DNA of 64,000 nt. Origin: Cupriavidus sp. U2 (GTDB lineage: Bacteria > Pseudomonadota > Gammaproteobacteria > Burkholderiales > Burkholderiaceae). The stretch is taken from NCBI RefSeq assembly GCF_009663685.2, contig NZ_RCOG02000026.1:62001-126000 (forward strand). The letters are read 5' to 3'. The notes under the pieces were generated by a model, which was not told where the DNA came from, ran no database searches, and was given only the letters and a program-made list of their open reading frames with translations. The translations under genes and the position numbers were made by a program. Below are positions 8,573 through 18,766 of the stretch, piece after piece (the stretch's first letter is position 1; every line of letters begins with the position of its first letter).

Positions 8573-10048
8573 TTAACCGTCGATGGCCGGCGGCAGCCGG
8601 TCGTTGACCCAGTCGCGCGTGCGCTCGTAGGCCGCCGCCAGGCGCAGCACGCTCAGGTCGTCGCGCGGACGGCCGATCAGCTGCATGCCCATCGGCAGGC
8701 CTTCCGCACTGAATCCCACCGGCACGCTGATCACCGGACAGCCCGACAGCGTCCACGCCACCACCACTTCCATCCAGCGGTGATAGGTGTCCATCTGCCG
8801 CCCGGCGATGGCCTTCGGCCAATGCTGGTCGATATCGAACGGAAACACCTGCGCGGTCGGTACGGCGATGTAGTCGAACGTCTCGAACGTACGCAGCAGC
8901 GCCTGATACCAGGCACTGCGCTGCGTGCTGGCGGCGTAGAGGTCGCTGGCCTTGAGGTCGAGCGACCCCTCGATTTCCCAGATCGCCTCGGGCTTCAGCT
9001 GCGCGCGCGTTGACGGGTTGTTGTAGAGCGCCAGCCGCGCGTTGCCCGTCAGGAAGTGACGATGCACGAGCCAGGTCTGCCAGATCTTCTCGGGCGGGTA
9101 GGGCGGTTGGATCGCGTCTACCGTCGCGCCGAAATCGGGGAAGAAGCGCAGCGCCTGTTCGCACAGCGACAGGATGCCGTCTTCCATCGGCAGGTATCCG
9201 CCCCAATCGCCCAGCCACGCCACGCGTTTGCCCGACATGTCTGCATCGAGCGCGTTGACCACGTTTTGCGGCGTCAGCGTGGCCAGCGCGGGGTCTTGGG
9301 GCAACGCCTGCGGCGTGCGGGCGTCCGGGCCGGACTGAGTGGCCAGCAGCAGCGCCAGGTCTGCCACATTGCGGGCCATCGGGCCCTCGCAGCCCAGTTG
9401 CGGCAAGAACAGCTCCGGCGCCGGGCCATAGGGCACGCGGCCGGCCGATGGCCGGAATCCGAAGACGTTGCAGTACGCGGCCGGATTGCGCAGCGAGCCA
9501 CCGAAGTCGCTGCCATCGGCAACGGGCAGCATGCGCAGCGCCAGCGCCGCCGCCGCGCCGCCACTGCTGCCGCCCGCCGACCGTGCGGGATCGTACGGGT
9601 TGCGCGTGGCACCGTAGACCGGATTGAACGTGTGCGACCCCAGCCCGAATTCCGGCGTGTTGGTCTTGCCGATCAGGATCGCCCCGGCCTGGCGCATGCG
9701 TTCGACGATCACCGAATCGCTGGCCGGCACGTTGTCCTTGAAGATCGGCGAACCGTACGTCGTGCGGATGCCGCGCGTCATCGCCAGATCCTTCGGCGCC
9801 TGCGGCATGCCGTGCATCCAGCCCTTTGATTCCCCACGTGCCAGCGCATCGTCGGCTGCCTGCGCGGCCTGCATCAGCGTGGCCTCGTCCTGCTGCGCCA
9901 CGATGGCGTTGCATGCCGGATTCACGGTAGCGATATGCGCCAGATAGGCCGCCATGACTTCACGGCTCGAAACCTGCTTCGCGTGAATCGCCTCGGAAAG
10001 CTGCCGGGCGGTCAGCATGACGATGGGGTGGGGACGGTAGTTGGTCAT
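8573..10048 (-). CDS. amidase-signature family hydrolase
   Basis: The 491-residue protein contains the amidase signature with the Ser-cisSer-Lys set: PKDL for the lysine, GGSSGGAAAALA, and DGSDFGGSLRNPA for the nucleophile region. Such enzymes hydrolyse amides to acids and ammonia; the substrate cannot be told here. It lacks a signal peptide and should be cytoplasmic. The start at 10048 is chosen from length and homology; no good ribosome binding site precedes it, and a methionine ten codons later is possible. It lies downstream of fghA on the same strand with a palindrome between them. Confidence 0.88.
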   Translation of the reverse strand: MTNYRPHPIVMLTARQLSEAIHAKQVSSREVMAAYLAHIATVNPACNAIVAQQDEATLMQAAQAADDALARGESKGWMHGMPQAPKDLAMTRGIRTTYGSPIFKDNVPASDSVIVERMRQAGAILIGKTNTPEFGLGSHTFNPVYGATRNPYDPARSAGGSSGGAAAALALRMLPVADGSDFGGSLRNPAAYCNVFGFRPSAGRVPYGPAPELFLPQLGCEGPMARNVADLALLLATQSGPDARTPQALPQDPALATLTPQNVVNALDADMSGKRVAWLGDWGGYLPMEDGILSLCEQALRFFPDFGATVDAIQPPYPPEKIWQTWLVHRHFLTGNARLALYNNPSTRAQLKPEAIWEIEGSLDLKASDLYAASTQRSAWYQALLRTFETFDYIAVPTAQVFPFDIDQHWPKAIAGRQMDTYHRWMEVVVAWTLSGCPVISVPVGFSAEGLPMGMQLIGRPRDDLSVLRLAAAYERTRDWVNDRLPPAIDG

Positions 10049-10067
10049 GGCGCAGGGATTGTGTTTT

Positions 10068-10095
10068 CCCCTCTCCCACTTCCATGGGAGAGGGG
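10068..10095. repeat. REP-like GGGAGAGGG palindrome
   Basis: Two perfect 11-base arms (CCCCTCTCCCA and TGGGAGAGGGG) flank a six-base loop. It lies between the end of fghA and the start of the amidase gene. Palindromes built on CCCTCTCCC and GGGAGAGGG are scattered in many Burkholderiaceae and Xanthomonas genomes as extragenic repeats. On the minus strand the hairpin is followed by AAAAC, so it is a poor intrinsic terminator but could stabilise the 3' end of the upstream messenger. Confidence 0.65.
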
Positions 10096-10119
10096 AGCCG
10101 ATAGGAGCCGTGTCCGTGC

Positions 10120-10968
10120 TCAAAGCCGTTCCGCGTGGTGCCGGATATGGTCGGCGATGAAGGTGGAGATGAAGTAGTAGCCGTGGTCGTAGCCCGCGTG
10201 CCGGCGTAGCGTCAGCGGCTGGCCGGCTTTTTCGCAGGCGTCCTCGAACGCTTCGGGGTGAAGCTGTTCCGCCAGGAATTTGTCGGCCAGGCCCTGGTCC
10301 ACGAGGATGCCGGCCGGGAACGGCGCCGATGCCTGTGCGGCCATCAGTGCACTGGCGTCGTGCTGCGCCCAGCGGCTGCGGTCCTCGCCCAGGTAGCCGG
10401 TGAATGCCTTGACACCCCACGGACATTGCGATGGCGCGGCGATTGGCGCGAACGCCGACACCGAACGGAACCGCTGCGGGTAGCGTTGCGCCAGCACCAG
10501 CGCGCCATGCCCGCCCATCGAATGGCCGAAGATGCCGACGCGTGCAGCGTCGGCGGGCAGTTCGCTGGTGACCAGGTGGAACAGTTCGTCCGCCACGTAG
10601 CTTTCCATGCGCCAGTGCATGCGCCACGGCGCCTCGATGGCATCGACATAGAAGCCGGCGCCGACCCCGAAGTCCCAGGCATCGGCCTCGCCGGGCACGT
10701 GGGCCCCGCGCGGGCTGGTGTCGGGCGCCACCAGGATCAGGCCGTGCTGCGCCGCGTATTGCTGCGCGCCGGCCTTGATCATGAACGTTTCCTCGGTGCT
10801 GGTCAGGCCGGCGAGGTAGAACAGGGTCGGCAGCGGCTTCGCGTTGGCGGCAAGCGCCTGCGGCGGCAGGAAGACCGAGAACCGCATCGGCAGCCCGATG
10901 GCCGCCGACTGGTGCTGGTAAAAACGCTGGACGCCGCCGTGGCAGCCGTGTTCAGACAGCAGTTCCAT
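10120..10968 (-). CDS. fghA: S-formylglutathione hydrolase
   Basis: The 282-residue alpha/beta hydrolase has the nucleophile elbow GHSMGGHGAL (Ser near 149), an aspartate in VDQGLADKFL and the catalytic histidine in GYDHGYYFI. The N-terminal MELLSEHGCHGGVQRFY stretch is typical of esterase D/FghA. It hydrolyses S-formylglutathione to formate and glutathione, the second step of glutathione-dependent formaldehyde oxidation. It follows adhC with an 11-base gap on the same strand, so the two are almost certainly one transcript. Confidence 0.95.
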   Translation of the reverse strand: MELLSEHGCHGGVQRFYQHQSAAIGLPMRFSVFLPPQALAANAKPLPTLFYLAGLTSTEETFMIKAGAQQYAAQHGLILVAPDTSPRGAHVPGEADAWDFGVGAGFYVDAIEAPWRMHWRMESYVADELFHLVTSELPADAARVGIFGHSMGGHGALVLAQRYPQRFRSVSAFAPIAAPSQCPWGVKAFTGYLGEDRSRWAQHDASALMAAQASAPFPAGILVDQGLADKFLAEQLHPEAFEDACEKAGQPLTLRRHAGYDHGYYFISTFIADHIRHHAERL

Positions 10969-10979
10969 GGGCCATTGCC

Positions 10980-12086
10980 TCAGTAAAGGACGACCGAGCG
11001 GATCGACTCGCCGCGCTTCATCAGGTCGAAGCCCTCGTTGATGCGGTCGAGCGGCAGCGTGTGCGTGATCAGGTCGTCGATGTTGAGCTTGCCTTCCATG
11101 TACCAGTCGACGATCTTCGGCACGTCAGTGCGGCCGCGCGCGCCGCCGAAGGCCGAACCCTTCCACTCGCGGCCCGTCACCAGCTGGAACGGGCGCGTCG
11201 AGATCTCCGCACCGGCCTCGGCCACGCCGATGATGATCGACTTGCCCCATCCCTTGTGGCAGCACTCCAGCGCCTGGCGCATGACCTGCGTATTGCCAAT
11301 GCACTCGAACGAGTAGTCGGCGCCGCCATCGGTCAGTTGCACGATGTGGTCCACCACGTTTTCGACGTCCTTCGGATTGATGAAGTGGGTCATGCCGAAC
11401 TTGCGGGCCATGGCTTCGCGGCCCGGGTTCAGGTCCACGCCGATGATCTTGTCGGCGCCCACCATCCTGGCCGCCTGGATCACGTTGAGGCCGATGCCGC
11501 CGAGCCCGAACACCACCACGTTGGCGCCGGCTTCGACCTTGGCCGTGAACAGCACCGCGCCCACACCCGTGGTCACGCCGCAGCCGATGTAGCAGACCTT
11601 GTCGAACGGTGCATCCGGACGGATCCTGGCCAGCGCGATTTCCGGCACCACGATGTGGTTGGCGAACGTCGACGTGCCCATGTAGTGGAAGATCGGCTTG
11701 CCGTCGATCGAGAAGCGCGAGGTGCCGTCCGGCATCAGGCCCTTGCCCTGGGTCGAACGGATGGCCTGGCACAGGTTGGTCTTGCGCGACAGGCAGAACT
11801 TGCACTGGCGGCATTCCGGCGTGTACAGGGGGATCACATGGTCGCCGGGCTTGAGCGACGTCACGCCCGGGCCCACGTCGGTGACGATGCCCGCGCCTTC
11901 GTGGCCCAGGATGGCCGGAAAGATGCCCTCGGGGTCGGCGCCGGACAGCGTGTAGTAGTCGGTATGGCAGATGCCCGTGGCCTTGATTTCGACAAGGACT
12001 TCACCGGCGCGCGGGCCGTCGAGATCCACCTCTTCGACGGTGAGCGGGGCGCCGGCTTTCCAGGCGATGGCGGCTTTGGTCTTCAT
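10980..12086 (-). CDS. adhC: S-(hydroxymethyl)glutathione dehydrogenase (class III ADH)
   Basis: The 368-residue product has the exact class III alcohol dehydrogenase length and motifs: catalytic zinc ligands in ATGICHTDYY and GHEGAGIV, the four-cysteine structural zinc site (CRQCKFCLSRKTNLC), and the NAD-binding GLGGIGLNVI. It oxidises S-hydroxymethylglutathione, formed from formaldehyde and glutathione, to S-formylglutathione. The ATG at 12086 has AGGAG seven bases upstream; an upstream in-frame methionine lacks one. With fghA it forms a cytoplasmic formaldehyde detoxification operon. Some members also reduce S-nitrosoglutathione. Confidence 0.96.
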   Translation of the reverse strand: MKTKAAIAWKAGAPLTVEEVDLDGPRAGEVLVEIKATGICHTDYYTLSGADPEGIFPAILGHEGAGIVTDVGPGVTSLKPGDHVIPLYTPECRQCKFCLSRKTNLCQAIRSTQGKGLMPDGTSRFSIDGKPIFHYMGTSTFANHIVVPEIALARIRPDAPFDKVCYIGCGVTTGVGAVLFTAKVEAGANVVVFGLGGIGLNVIQAARMVGADKIIGVDLNPGREAMARKFGMTHFINPKDVENVVDHIVQLTDGGADYSFECIGNTQVMRQALECCHKGWGKSIIIGVAEAGAEISTRPFQLVTGREWKGSAFGGARGRTDVPKIVDWYMEGKLNIDDLITHTLPLDRINEGFDLMKRGESIRSVVLY

Positions 12087-12210
12087 GAGGCAACTCCTGT
12101 ACGAATGGGGTAGGGCGGCATGTGCCGCCAACACGGCAAGCACTATACGGGCATCGGTGCAATGCGGCCAGACCGGCGCGCGATTATCGGCTGGCCTTGT
12201 GGGGTGGCGG

Positions 12211-13590
12211 TCATTGACCTTCCTTTGCCGGCCGGGCCAGTACCGTTGGCGCGGTGCCGGCTTGCGCCGCGGTCAGCTGGCCTTCATGCCGTCGCCCCAG
12301 CCACAGCCCGAGCCATGCCCAGCCGATGGCCAGTGCGGCGCCGGCCAGCGCCACGGTGGCCGGATGGCCGGACAAGGCATCGATGGCGGTGCGCACCCAC
12401 GCGCTGACCGCGTCGCCGGCGCGATAGATTGCGGTGTCGATCACGTTCTTGGCCTTGTACTTGGTCTCGGGGTCGACCACCGTAAACAGCATTTCGCGGC
12501 CCGGCCGCAGCATCGCGTATTCGCCCACGCGCCGCACGATCATCGCCGCGGCCAGCACGCCGAATGTGGGCCACAACGCCAGCAGCAGAAAGCCGCCGGT
12601 CACGGCCAGCGGCACGGCCGTCAGCAGCGCCGTCACGCCGTACCGCCGCGCCAGACGGCCCGAGAAGAAGATCTGCACGAGGATGGTCAGCGCCTGCACC
12701 GTGGCATCGAGCGCGCTGAACACCTGCGTTTGCTGGGCCCGCGTGGGAAAGGCCGCCGCCACCAGGCGGGCCTGCTCGAAATACAGGAACGTGCTCGACG
12801 TGGCCAGCAGGATCACGAACAGGCTGATGCCGAGCAGATAGCGCGAGCCCAGGACCATCGACAACCCGGCCCATAGTCCCCCGCCGACCGGCTGTGCGGG
12901 GTCCTGGGCGGCCGGGCCGCCGTGCGCCATGCCGTCGGCCACACCCGCGCCAAGCCTGCGCCGCCACGCGAACAGATAGCCCACCATGGGCAGCGTCGCG
13001 GCCAGCAGCCCTGCCGACAGCAGCATCAGGCCGGTCAGGCCGATGCGGCCCACCAGCCAGCCGCCCATGACCGGCCCGGCCAGTCCGCCGGCACTGGCGC
13101 CTGCCGCGATCAGCGCGAACAGCCGCCGCGCCTGCTCGGGGCGGAACACGTCGGCCATCAGGCTCCAGGCCACCGACACCACGAACAGGTTGAACACCGA
13201 CAGCCACACGTAGAACACGCGCGCGAGCCAGACGCTGTCCGGCAGTGCGCGCGTGACCGCGGCAAACGCCAGCAGGTTGGCGATGAAGAACGCGTAGACC
13301 CACGGCACAAAGCGCCGGCGTGGCAGCCACTTGCAGCAGGCGCCGTAGAACGGGATGGCCACCAGCATCACCACGAACGTGGCCGTGAACAGCCATTGCA
13401 GGTTTTGCACGCCGCCTGCGATGCCCATCGTCTCGCGCACGGGCCGCAGCATGAAGTAGCTGGCGAACAGGCAGAAGAAGAACACGAAGCCGGCCACCAC
13501 GGCGGCGCGTTCGCCGGCGCGCAGCCCCAGCACGGTACCCTCTGGCGGTTCGCCGGGTCCGGTGTCGGGGGACGGGGCCGGTGTATGCAT
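12211..13590 (-). CDS. NTP/NDP-translocase-like MFS transporter
   Basis: The 459-residue protein has about 11-12 membrane helices and the FMLRPVRETMGIAGGV segment near residues 45-60, characteristic of bacterial homologues of ATP/ADP translocases (Npt1/TLC-like MFS). Free-living bacteria carry such proteins with unknown substrates, so nucleotide exchange is not implied. It lies 27 bases after the aldo/keto reductase stop on the same strand and could be cotranscribed. No good ribosome binding site precedes the ATG at 13590. Confidence 0.78.
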   Translation of the reverse strand: MHTPAPSPDTGPGEPPEGTVLGLRAGERAAVVAGFVFFFCLFASYFMLRPVRETMGIAGGVQNLQWLFTATFVVMLVAIPFYGACCKWLPRRRFVPWVYAFFIANLLAFAAVTRALPDSVWLARVFYVWLSVFNLFVVSVAWSLMADVFRPEQARRLFALIAAGASAGGLAGPVMGGWLVGRIGLTGLMLLSAGLLAATLPMVGYLFAWRRRLGAGVADGMAHGGPAAQDPAQPVGGGLWAGLSMVLGSRYLLGISLFVILLATSSTFLYFEQARLVAAAFPTRAQQTQVFSALDATVQALTILVQIFFSGRLARRYGVTALLTAVPLAVTGGFLLLALWPTFGVLAAAMIVRRVGEYAMLRPGREMLFTVVDPETKYKAKNVIDTAIYRAGDAVSAWVRTAIDALSGHPATVALAGAALAIGWAWLGLWLGRRHEGQLTAAQAGTAPTVLARPAKEGQ

Positions 13591-13617
13591 GCGCCGATCG
13601 GGGCCGGGGGTCCGCAG

Positions 13618-14541
13618 TCAGGCCAGCGCCGCGGCGATGCGCGCGCGTTCGCGGGTGTCGGGCATGCGCCCGAACGCCGCGCCCAGGTTGTCGGCCATGT
13701 TCTTCGGCTTGGACGTGGCAGGGATGGCGGCCGTCACCGCGGGATGGCTGACGATGAATTTCAGGAACAGCTGGGCCCACGACGCGCAGTCCACCTCGCC
13801 GGCCCAGTCGGGCACCGGCTTGCCGCGCACTGCCGAAAACAGGCGGCCGTCCTGGAACGGGCGATTGACCAGCACGGCCACCCCGCGTTCCTCGCACAGC
13901 GGCAGCAGCGTCTTTTCGGCGTTGCGCTCGCCCAGCGAATAGTTCACCTGCAGGAAGTCGAGCTTTTCGCTGCGCAGGATCTGCGCCAGTTCGGCGTGCG
14001 CATCGTCGCGGTAGTGGGTGATGCCGATATAGCGCGTCTTGCCCTGTTCCTTCCACTGCCGCAGCAGCTTCAGGTTGTCGCGCCAGTCGATCAGGTTGTG
14101 CACCTGCAGCAGATCGACGCTGTCCGAATGCAGTTCCGCGCGGGATCGCGTGAACTGCGCCATGGCGTTGGCGGCACTGGTGGATATCTTGGTGGCCACG
14201 AACACCTTGCCGCGCGCGCCGGCGTCCTGCAGCAGGTCGCCGGTCACGGCCTCGGCGCTGCCGTAGCTGGGCGCGGTGTCGATCACGGGCTTGGGAATGC
14301 GCTGCAGCAGCTCGGCCAGGACTTCGGTCAGCGCCGCGCGGTCGTCGCTGTCCCGGCCTACGTTGAACGTGTCGGCCGTGCCCATGCCGATCACCGGCAG
14401 CGCCTCGCCCGAGGCCGGTACCTTGCGGCGCATCGGTGCTTCCACGGTGGCGGCTCGCGCGGCGGCGGCCAGCGCGGGCCCGGCCGGCAGCGCGGCCAGC
14501 CCGGCGGACATCCCCAGAAAGGTGCGGCGGTCGATTGACAT
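13618..14541 (-). CDS. Tat-exported aldo/keto reductase
   Basis: The 307-residue protein starts with SIDRRTFLGMSAGLAALPAG, a twin-arginine signal peptide, followed by an aldo/keto reductase barrel. The catalytic tetrad is intact: Asp and Tyr in IDTAPSYGSAE, Lys in VFVATKIS, His in LLQVHNL. It would reduce carbonyls with NAD(P)H, but the Tat signal places it in the periplasm, where the cofactor must be carried in bound form. The substrate is unknown. The start at 14541 has AAGGGA about ten bases upstream. Confidence 0.85.
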   Translation of the reverse strand: MSIDRRTFLGMSAGLAALPAGPALAAAARAATVEAPMRRKVPASGEALPVIGMGTADTFNVGRDSDDRAALTEVLAELLQRIPKPVIDTAPSYGSAEAVTGDLLQDAGARGKVFVATKISTSAANAMAQFTRSRAELHSDSVDLLQVHNLIDWRDNLKLLRQWKEQGKTRYIGITHYRDDAHAELAQILRSEKLDFLQVNYSLGERNAEKTLLPLCEERGVAVLVNRPFQDGRLFSAVRGKPVPDWAGEVDCASWAQLFLKFIVSHPAVTAAIPATSKPKNMADNLGAAFGRMPDTRERARIAAALA

Positions 14542-14791
14542 GACGGTTCGTCCCTTGGCGGCGGTCCGAATGACCTTAGCGCGTGCGGCAGTCGATGTAA
14601 ACCCGACAACGCTCCGGGCACCGGGGGGGCAACCGTCGGCCCAACCCTGGTTGCGCCCGGTGTGCGGGCTGGCGCCGCCCGGGTCCGGCCCGATTGCAAA
14701 AAAGCGGCGCCCACTGAACAATCGGCGCGGTATTTCAACCAGCCACAGCAGCGGCCATCCACCCCCATCCACCCATACCAAGGACCGGATC

Positions 14792-15661
14792 GTGATTTCG
14801 AGCTTGCCCGGCGTGCTGTTCGACGGCGTGACATATGGCAGCCTGCTGTTCCTGATCAGCATTGGCCTGTCCGTGACGATGGGGCTGATGAACTTCGTCA
14901 ACCTGGCGCACGGCGCGTTTGCCATGCTGGGCGGCTACGTGGCAGTCGTGCTGATGAACCGGCTCGGCGTGCCGTTCCTGGCGGCGCTGCCCGCAGCGTT
15001 CCTGGGCGCCGCGATGGCCGGCTGGGTGCTGGAGCGCACGCTCTATCGGCGGCTGTATCGGGCCAGTCATCTCGACCAGGTGCTGTTCTCGATCGGCCTG
15101 ACCTTCATGGCGATGGCTGGCGCCACCTGGGGATTCGGCCCCGGCCAGCAGCCGGTGGTGCTGCCGGCCTTCCTGATCGGGCAGGTCAGGGTGGCCGGCC
15201 TGGACCTGGGGGCCTATCGCCTGTTCCTGCTGGCGGTGGTGATCGTGATCACACTGGCGCTGGGCTGGCTGGTAGCCCGCACCCGTTTTGGCGCGCAGGT
15301 CCGCGCGGCGGTGGACAACCAGCAGGCCGCCAGCGGCCTGGGCATCGACGTGGGGCGCGTGTTCAGCCTGACCTTTGCGTTGGGTTCCGGTCTGGCGGGC
15401 CTGGGCGGCGGCCTGGGCATCGACGTGCTGGGGCTCGACCCGTCGTTTCCGCTCAAGTACATGGTCTACTTCCTGCTGGTGGTGGCCGTGGGCGGCGCGG
15501 GCAGCATTCGCGGGTCGCTGGTGGCCGCCATGGTGCTGGGCGTGGCCGACGTGGCCGGCAAGTACTACGTGCCCGCGGTGGGCGCCTTCGTGATCTACGC
15601 GATGATGGTGCTGCTGCTGGTGGCGTTTCCGGCCGGCCTGTACGGGAGGCGCGCCGCATGA
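14792..15661 (+). CDS. livH: branched-chain amino-acid-type ABC permease LivH
   Basis: The 289-residue membrane protein has about eight helices and the LivH signature (GLSVTMGLMNFVNLAHGAFA near residues 25-45, and VVAVGGAGSIRGSLVAA near 230). It is one of two permeases of a hydrophobic-amino-acid ABC importer. The start is GTG at 14792 with AAGGA seven bases upstream. Its stop overlaps livM (ATGA). Transporters of this family also carry urea, amides and aromatic compounds, so the substrate is open. Confidence 0.93.
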   Translation: MISSLPGVLFDGVTYGSLLFLISIGLSVTMGLMNFVNLAHGAFAMLGGYVAVVLMNRLGVPFLAALPAAFLGAAMAGWVLERTLYRRLYRASHLDQVLFSIGLTFMAMAGATWGFGPGQQPVVLPAFLIGQVRVAGLDLGAYRLFLLAVVIVITLALGWLVARTRFGAQVRAAVDNQQAASGLGIDVGRVFSLTFALGSGLAGLGGGLGIDVLGLDPSFPLKYMVYFLLVVAVGGAGSIRGSLVAAMVLGVADVAGKYYVPAVGAFVIYAMMVLLLVAFPAGLYGRRAA

Positions 15662-16647
15662 CCCGTCATCGCCTGGCCGACGGCCGCTGGCACCGGGCCG
15701 AAATCGTCTTCTGGCTGATGCCGGTGGCCGTGTTCTTCCTGCTGCCCGACTACCTGATTCTGGGCAGTCAGATTCTGATTACCGGGCTTTTCGCGCTGTC
15801 GCTGGACCTGATCCTGGGCTATGCGGGCATCGTGTCGCTGGGCCATGCCGCGTTCTTCGGGCTGGGCGCCTACACGGCCGGGTTGCTGGGCGCACATGGC
15901 TGGGGCGAGCCGGTCTCGGGCCTGCTGGCTGCCGCGGCGGTGGCGGCGTTCGCCGGCTGGTTCTGCAGTTTCCTGGTGGTGCGCGGCGGTGATCTGACGC
16001 GGCTGATGGTCACCCTCGGCATCGGCCTGATGCTGTTCGAGGCGGCCAACAAGGCGGCCTTCCTGACCGGCGGTGTCGATGGGCTGTCTGGCGTGACCAT
16101 GCGTCCGCTGCTCGGGATGTTCGCATTCGATCTGTACGGCAAGACGGCCTACGTCTATAGCCTGGTGGTGCTGTTCGCGGTATTCGTGCTGGTGCGGCGC
16201 ATCGTGGCGTCGCCGTTCGGCTTGTCGCTGCGCGGCGTGCGCGAAGGCGCGCGGCGCATGCCCGCGCTGGGCACCAATGTGCCCCGGCGCCTGCGTGCGG
16301 CCTTCACCGTGTCGGCGGCCATTGCCGGCGTGGCCGGCGGCCTGCTGGCCCAGACCACGCAGTTCGTGGGCATGGACGTGCTGGGCTTTCCGCGCTCGGC
16401 GGAGTTGCTGGTCATGCTGGTGCTGGGCGGCACGGGACGTCTTTATGGCGCGCTGATCGGCGCGGCGCTGTTCATGATTGCGCAGGACGTGCTGGCCGGG
16501 ATCAACCCCGTGTACTGGCAGTTCTGGATCGGCCTGCTGCTGGTGCTGATGGTGCTGTATGCGCGGGGCGGAGTGATGGGGGCTATAGGCGCCTGGACGG
16601 CGCGTCGCCGGACCACTGCCGCGCACGAACGGGGAGCCGACGCATGA
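15658..16647 (+). CDS. livM: branched-chain amino-acid-type ABC permease LivM
   Basis: The 329-residue membrane protein carries the LivM hallmark LGYAGIVSLGHAAFFGLGAY around residues 60-80 and a MLVLGGTGRLYGALIGAALF segment near the C-terminal half. It pairs with LivH to form the membrane channel. It overlaps livH and livG by four bases each, giving one tightly coupled operon. The basic C-terminal tail after the last helix is longer than usual. Confidence 0.93.
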   Translation: MTRHRLADGRWHRAEIVFWLMPVAVFFLLPDYLILGSQILITGLFALSLDLILGYAGIVSLGHAAFFGLGAYTAGLLGAHGWGEPVSGLLAAAAVAAFAGWFCSFLVVRGGDLTRLMVTLGIGLMLFEAANKAAFLTGGVDGLSGVTMRPLLGMFAFDLYGKTAYVYSLVVLFAVFVLVRRIVASPFGLSLRGVREGARRMPALGTNVPRRLRAAFTVSAAIAGVAGGLLAQTTQFVGMDVLGFPRSAELLVMLVLGGTGRLYGALIGAALFMIAQDVLAGINPVYWQFWIGLLLVLMVLYARGGVMGAIGAWTARRRTTAAHERGADA

Positions 16648-17388
16648 CCGCCGCGCTGCGCACGGACGGGCTCTGCAAGTCCTGGGGCGCATTTGCCGCC
16701 AATACCGATATCTCGCTGACATTCGCGCCCGGCGCGCGGCATGCCTTGATCGGGCCCAATGGCGCGGGCAAGACCACGTTCATCAACCTGCTGACGGGGG
16801 CCTTGCCGCCGTCGGCCGGACGCATCTGGCTGGGCGAGCGTGATATCACATCGCTGCCGCAGCACGCGCGCGTGAAGCTGGGCATGACGCGCACGTTCCA
16901 GATCAATACGCTGTTTCCGGGGCTGACGGTGCTGGAGTCGGTGGTGCTGGCGGTGGCGGAGCGCACCGGCGCATCCCGGATGTGGGCCCGCACGGTGGCG
17001 TCGCAGGCGGCGCTGGCGGACGAGGCCATGTCGGTGCTGGCGCTGCTGCGGCTGGATTGCGACGCCGATACCGAGACGCGCCAGCTGCCCTACGGCAAGC
17101 AGCGGCTGCTGGAAATGGCACTGGCGCTGGCCACGCGGCCGTCGATCCTGCTGCTGGACGAACCGGCGGCGGGCATCCCCGCAGGCGAGAGCGCCGAACT
17201 GTTTGCCGTGATCGCGGGCCTGCCGCGCGACATCACGATTGTCTTTATCGAGCACGACATGGACCTGGTGTTCCGCTTTGCCGAACGCATTTCGGTGCTG
17301 GTGGGCGGGCGGGTGCTGACGGAGGGCACGCCGGCCGAGATTGTCGCCGATGCGCGCGTGAAGGAGGTGTATCTGGGAGAGACAACCC

Positions 17389-17396
<8 letters not shown>
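16644..17396 (+). CDS. livG: ABC transporter ATPase LivG
   Basis: The 250-residue ATPase has Walker A GPNGAGKTT, the LivG-type signature LPYGKQRLLEMALAL in place of the usual LSGGQ, Walker B ILLLDEPAAG, and a His switch in FIEHDMD. It energises the importer with LivF. It overlaps livM and livF by a few bases each. Confidence 0.94.
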
Positions 17397-18108
<712 letters not shown>

Positions 18109-18223
18109 TAATCGCCCAGTTTCTTTCAGATTCGTCTTATTTCGATGGAGGGCGGTGCCAGGCACAATGTCTGTCCTGGCGTGATATCCGACCTTCCACC
18201 CGAGCCATCAACAGATCACTGAC

Positions 18224-18724
18224 ATGGAAATACGCCCGATCGAGCCCGACGACCTGGAACTGATTTGCCGCCATCGCGAGGCCATGTTCCTGGAGGCCGG
18301 CTTTGCCCCTGACACCTTGCGCACGATGACGCGGCATTTTCGCGACTGGCTGCGTCCCCGGCTGGCCGACGACACGTATTTTGGCCTGCTGTCGCTGGAC
18401 GGCGGCAGGCCGGTGGCCGGCGTCGGGCTGATGCTGATCGACTGGCCGCCTCATCCCACGCATCCGGATCAGGACAAGCGCGGCTATGTCTTGAATGTCT
18501 ATGTGGAGCCGACCCACCGCAAGCGCGGACTGGCCCGGCAACTGATGTCGCTGGGCGAGGACGAACTGGCGCGGCGCGGTGCCACCTTCACGATCCTGCA
18601 TGCCACGGAGGCGGGCCGGCCGCTGTACCAGCAGGAAGGCTGGCGCCAGACGTCCGAAATGTCGAAGGTCATCGCCGGCACCGTGCCGCCGCCAGCGCGC
18701 GGGCACGCGCCTTCGGGCACCTGA
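18224..18724 (+). CDS. GNAT-family N-acetyltransferase
   Basis: The 166-residue protein has the GNAT fold, with the acetyl-CoA pyrophosphate loop in VEPTHRKRGLARQLM and a C-terminal YQQEGWRQTSEMSK typical of these enzymes. It opens with MEIRPIEPDDLELICRHRE. The acceptor is unknown. It stands alone between livF and a minus-strand pair. Confidence 0.88.
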   Translation: MEIRPIEPDDLELICRHREAMFLEAGFAPDTLRTMTRHFRDWLRPRLADDTYFGLLSLDGGRPVAGVGLMLIDWPPHPTHPDQDKRGYVLNVYVEPTHRKRGLARQLMSLGEDELARRGATFTILHATEAGRPLYQQEGWRQTSEMSKVIAGTVPPPARGHAPSGT

Positions 18725-18766
18725 TCGTGCCTGAAGACTGCCGGAATACGACAGGGCGAGGGCGCG

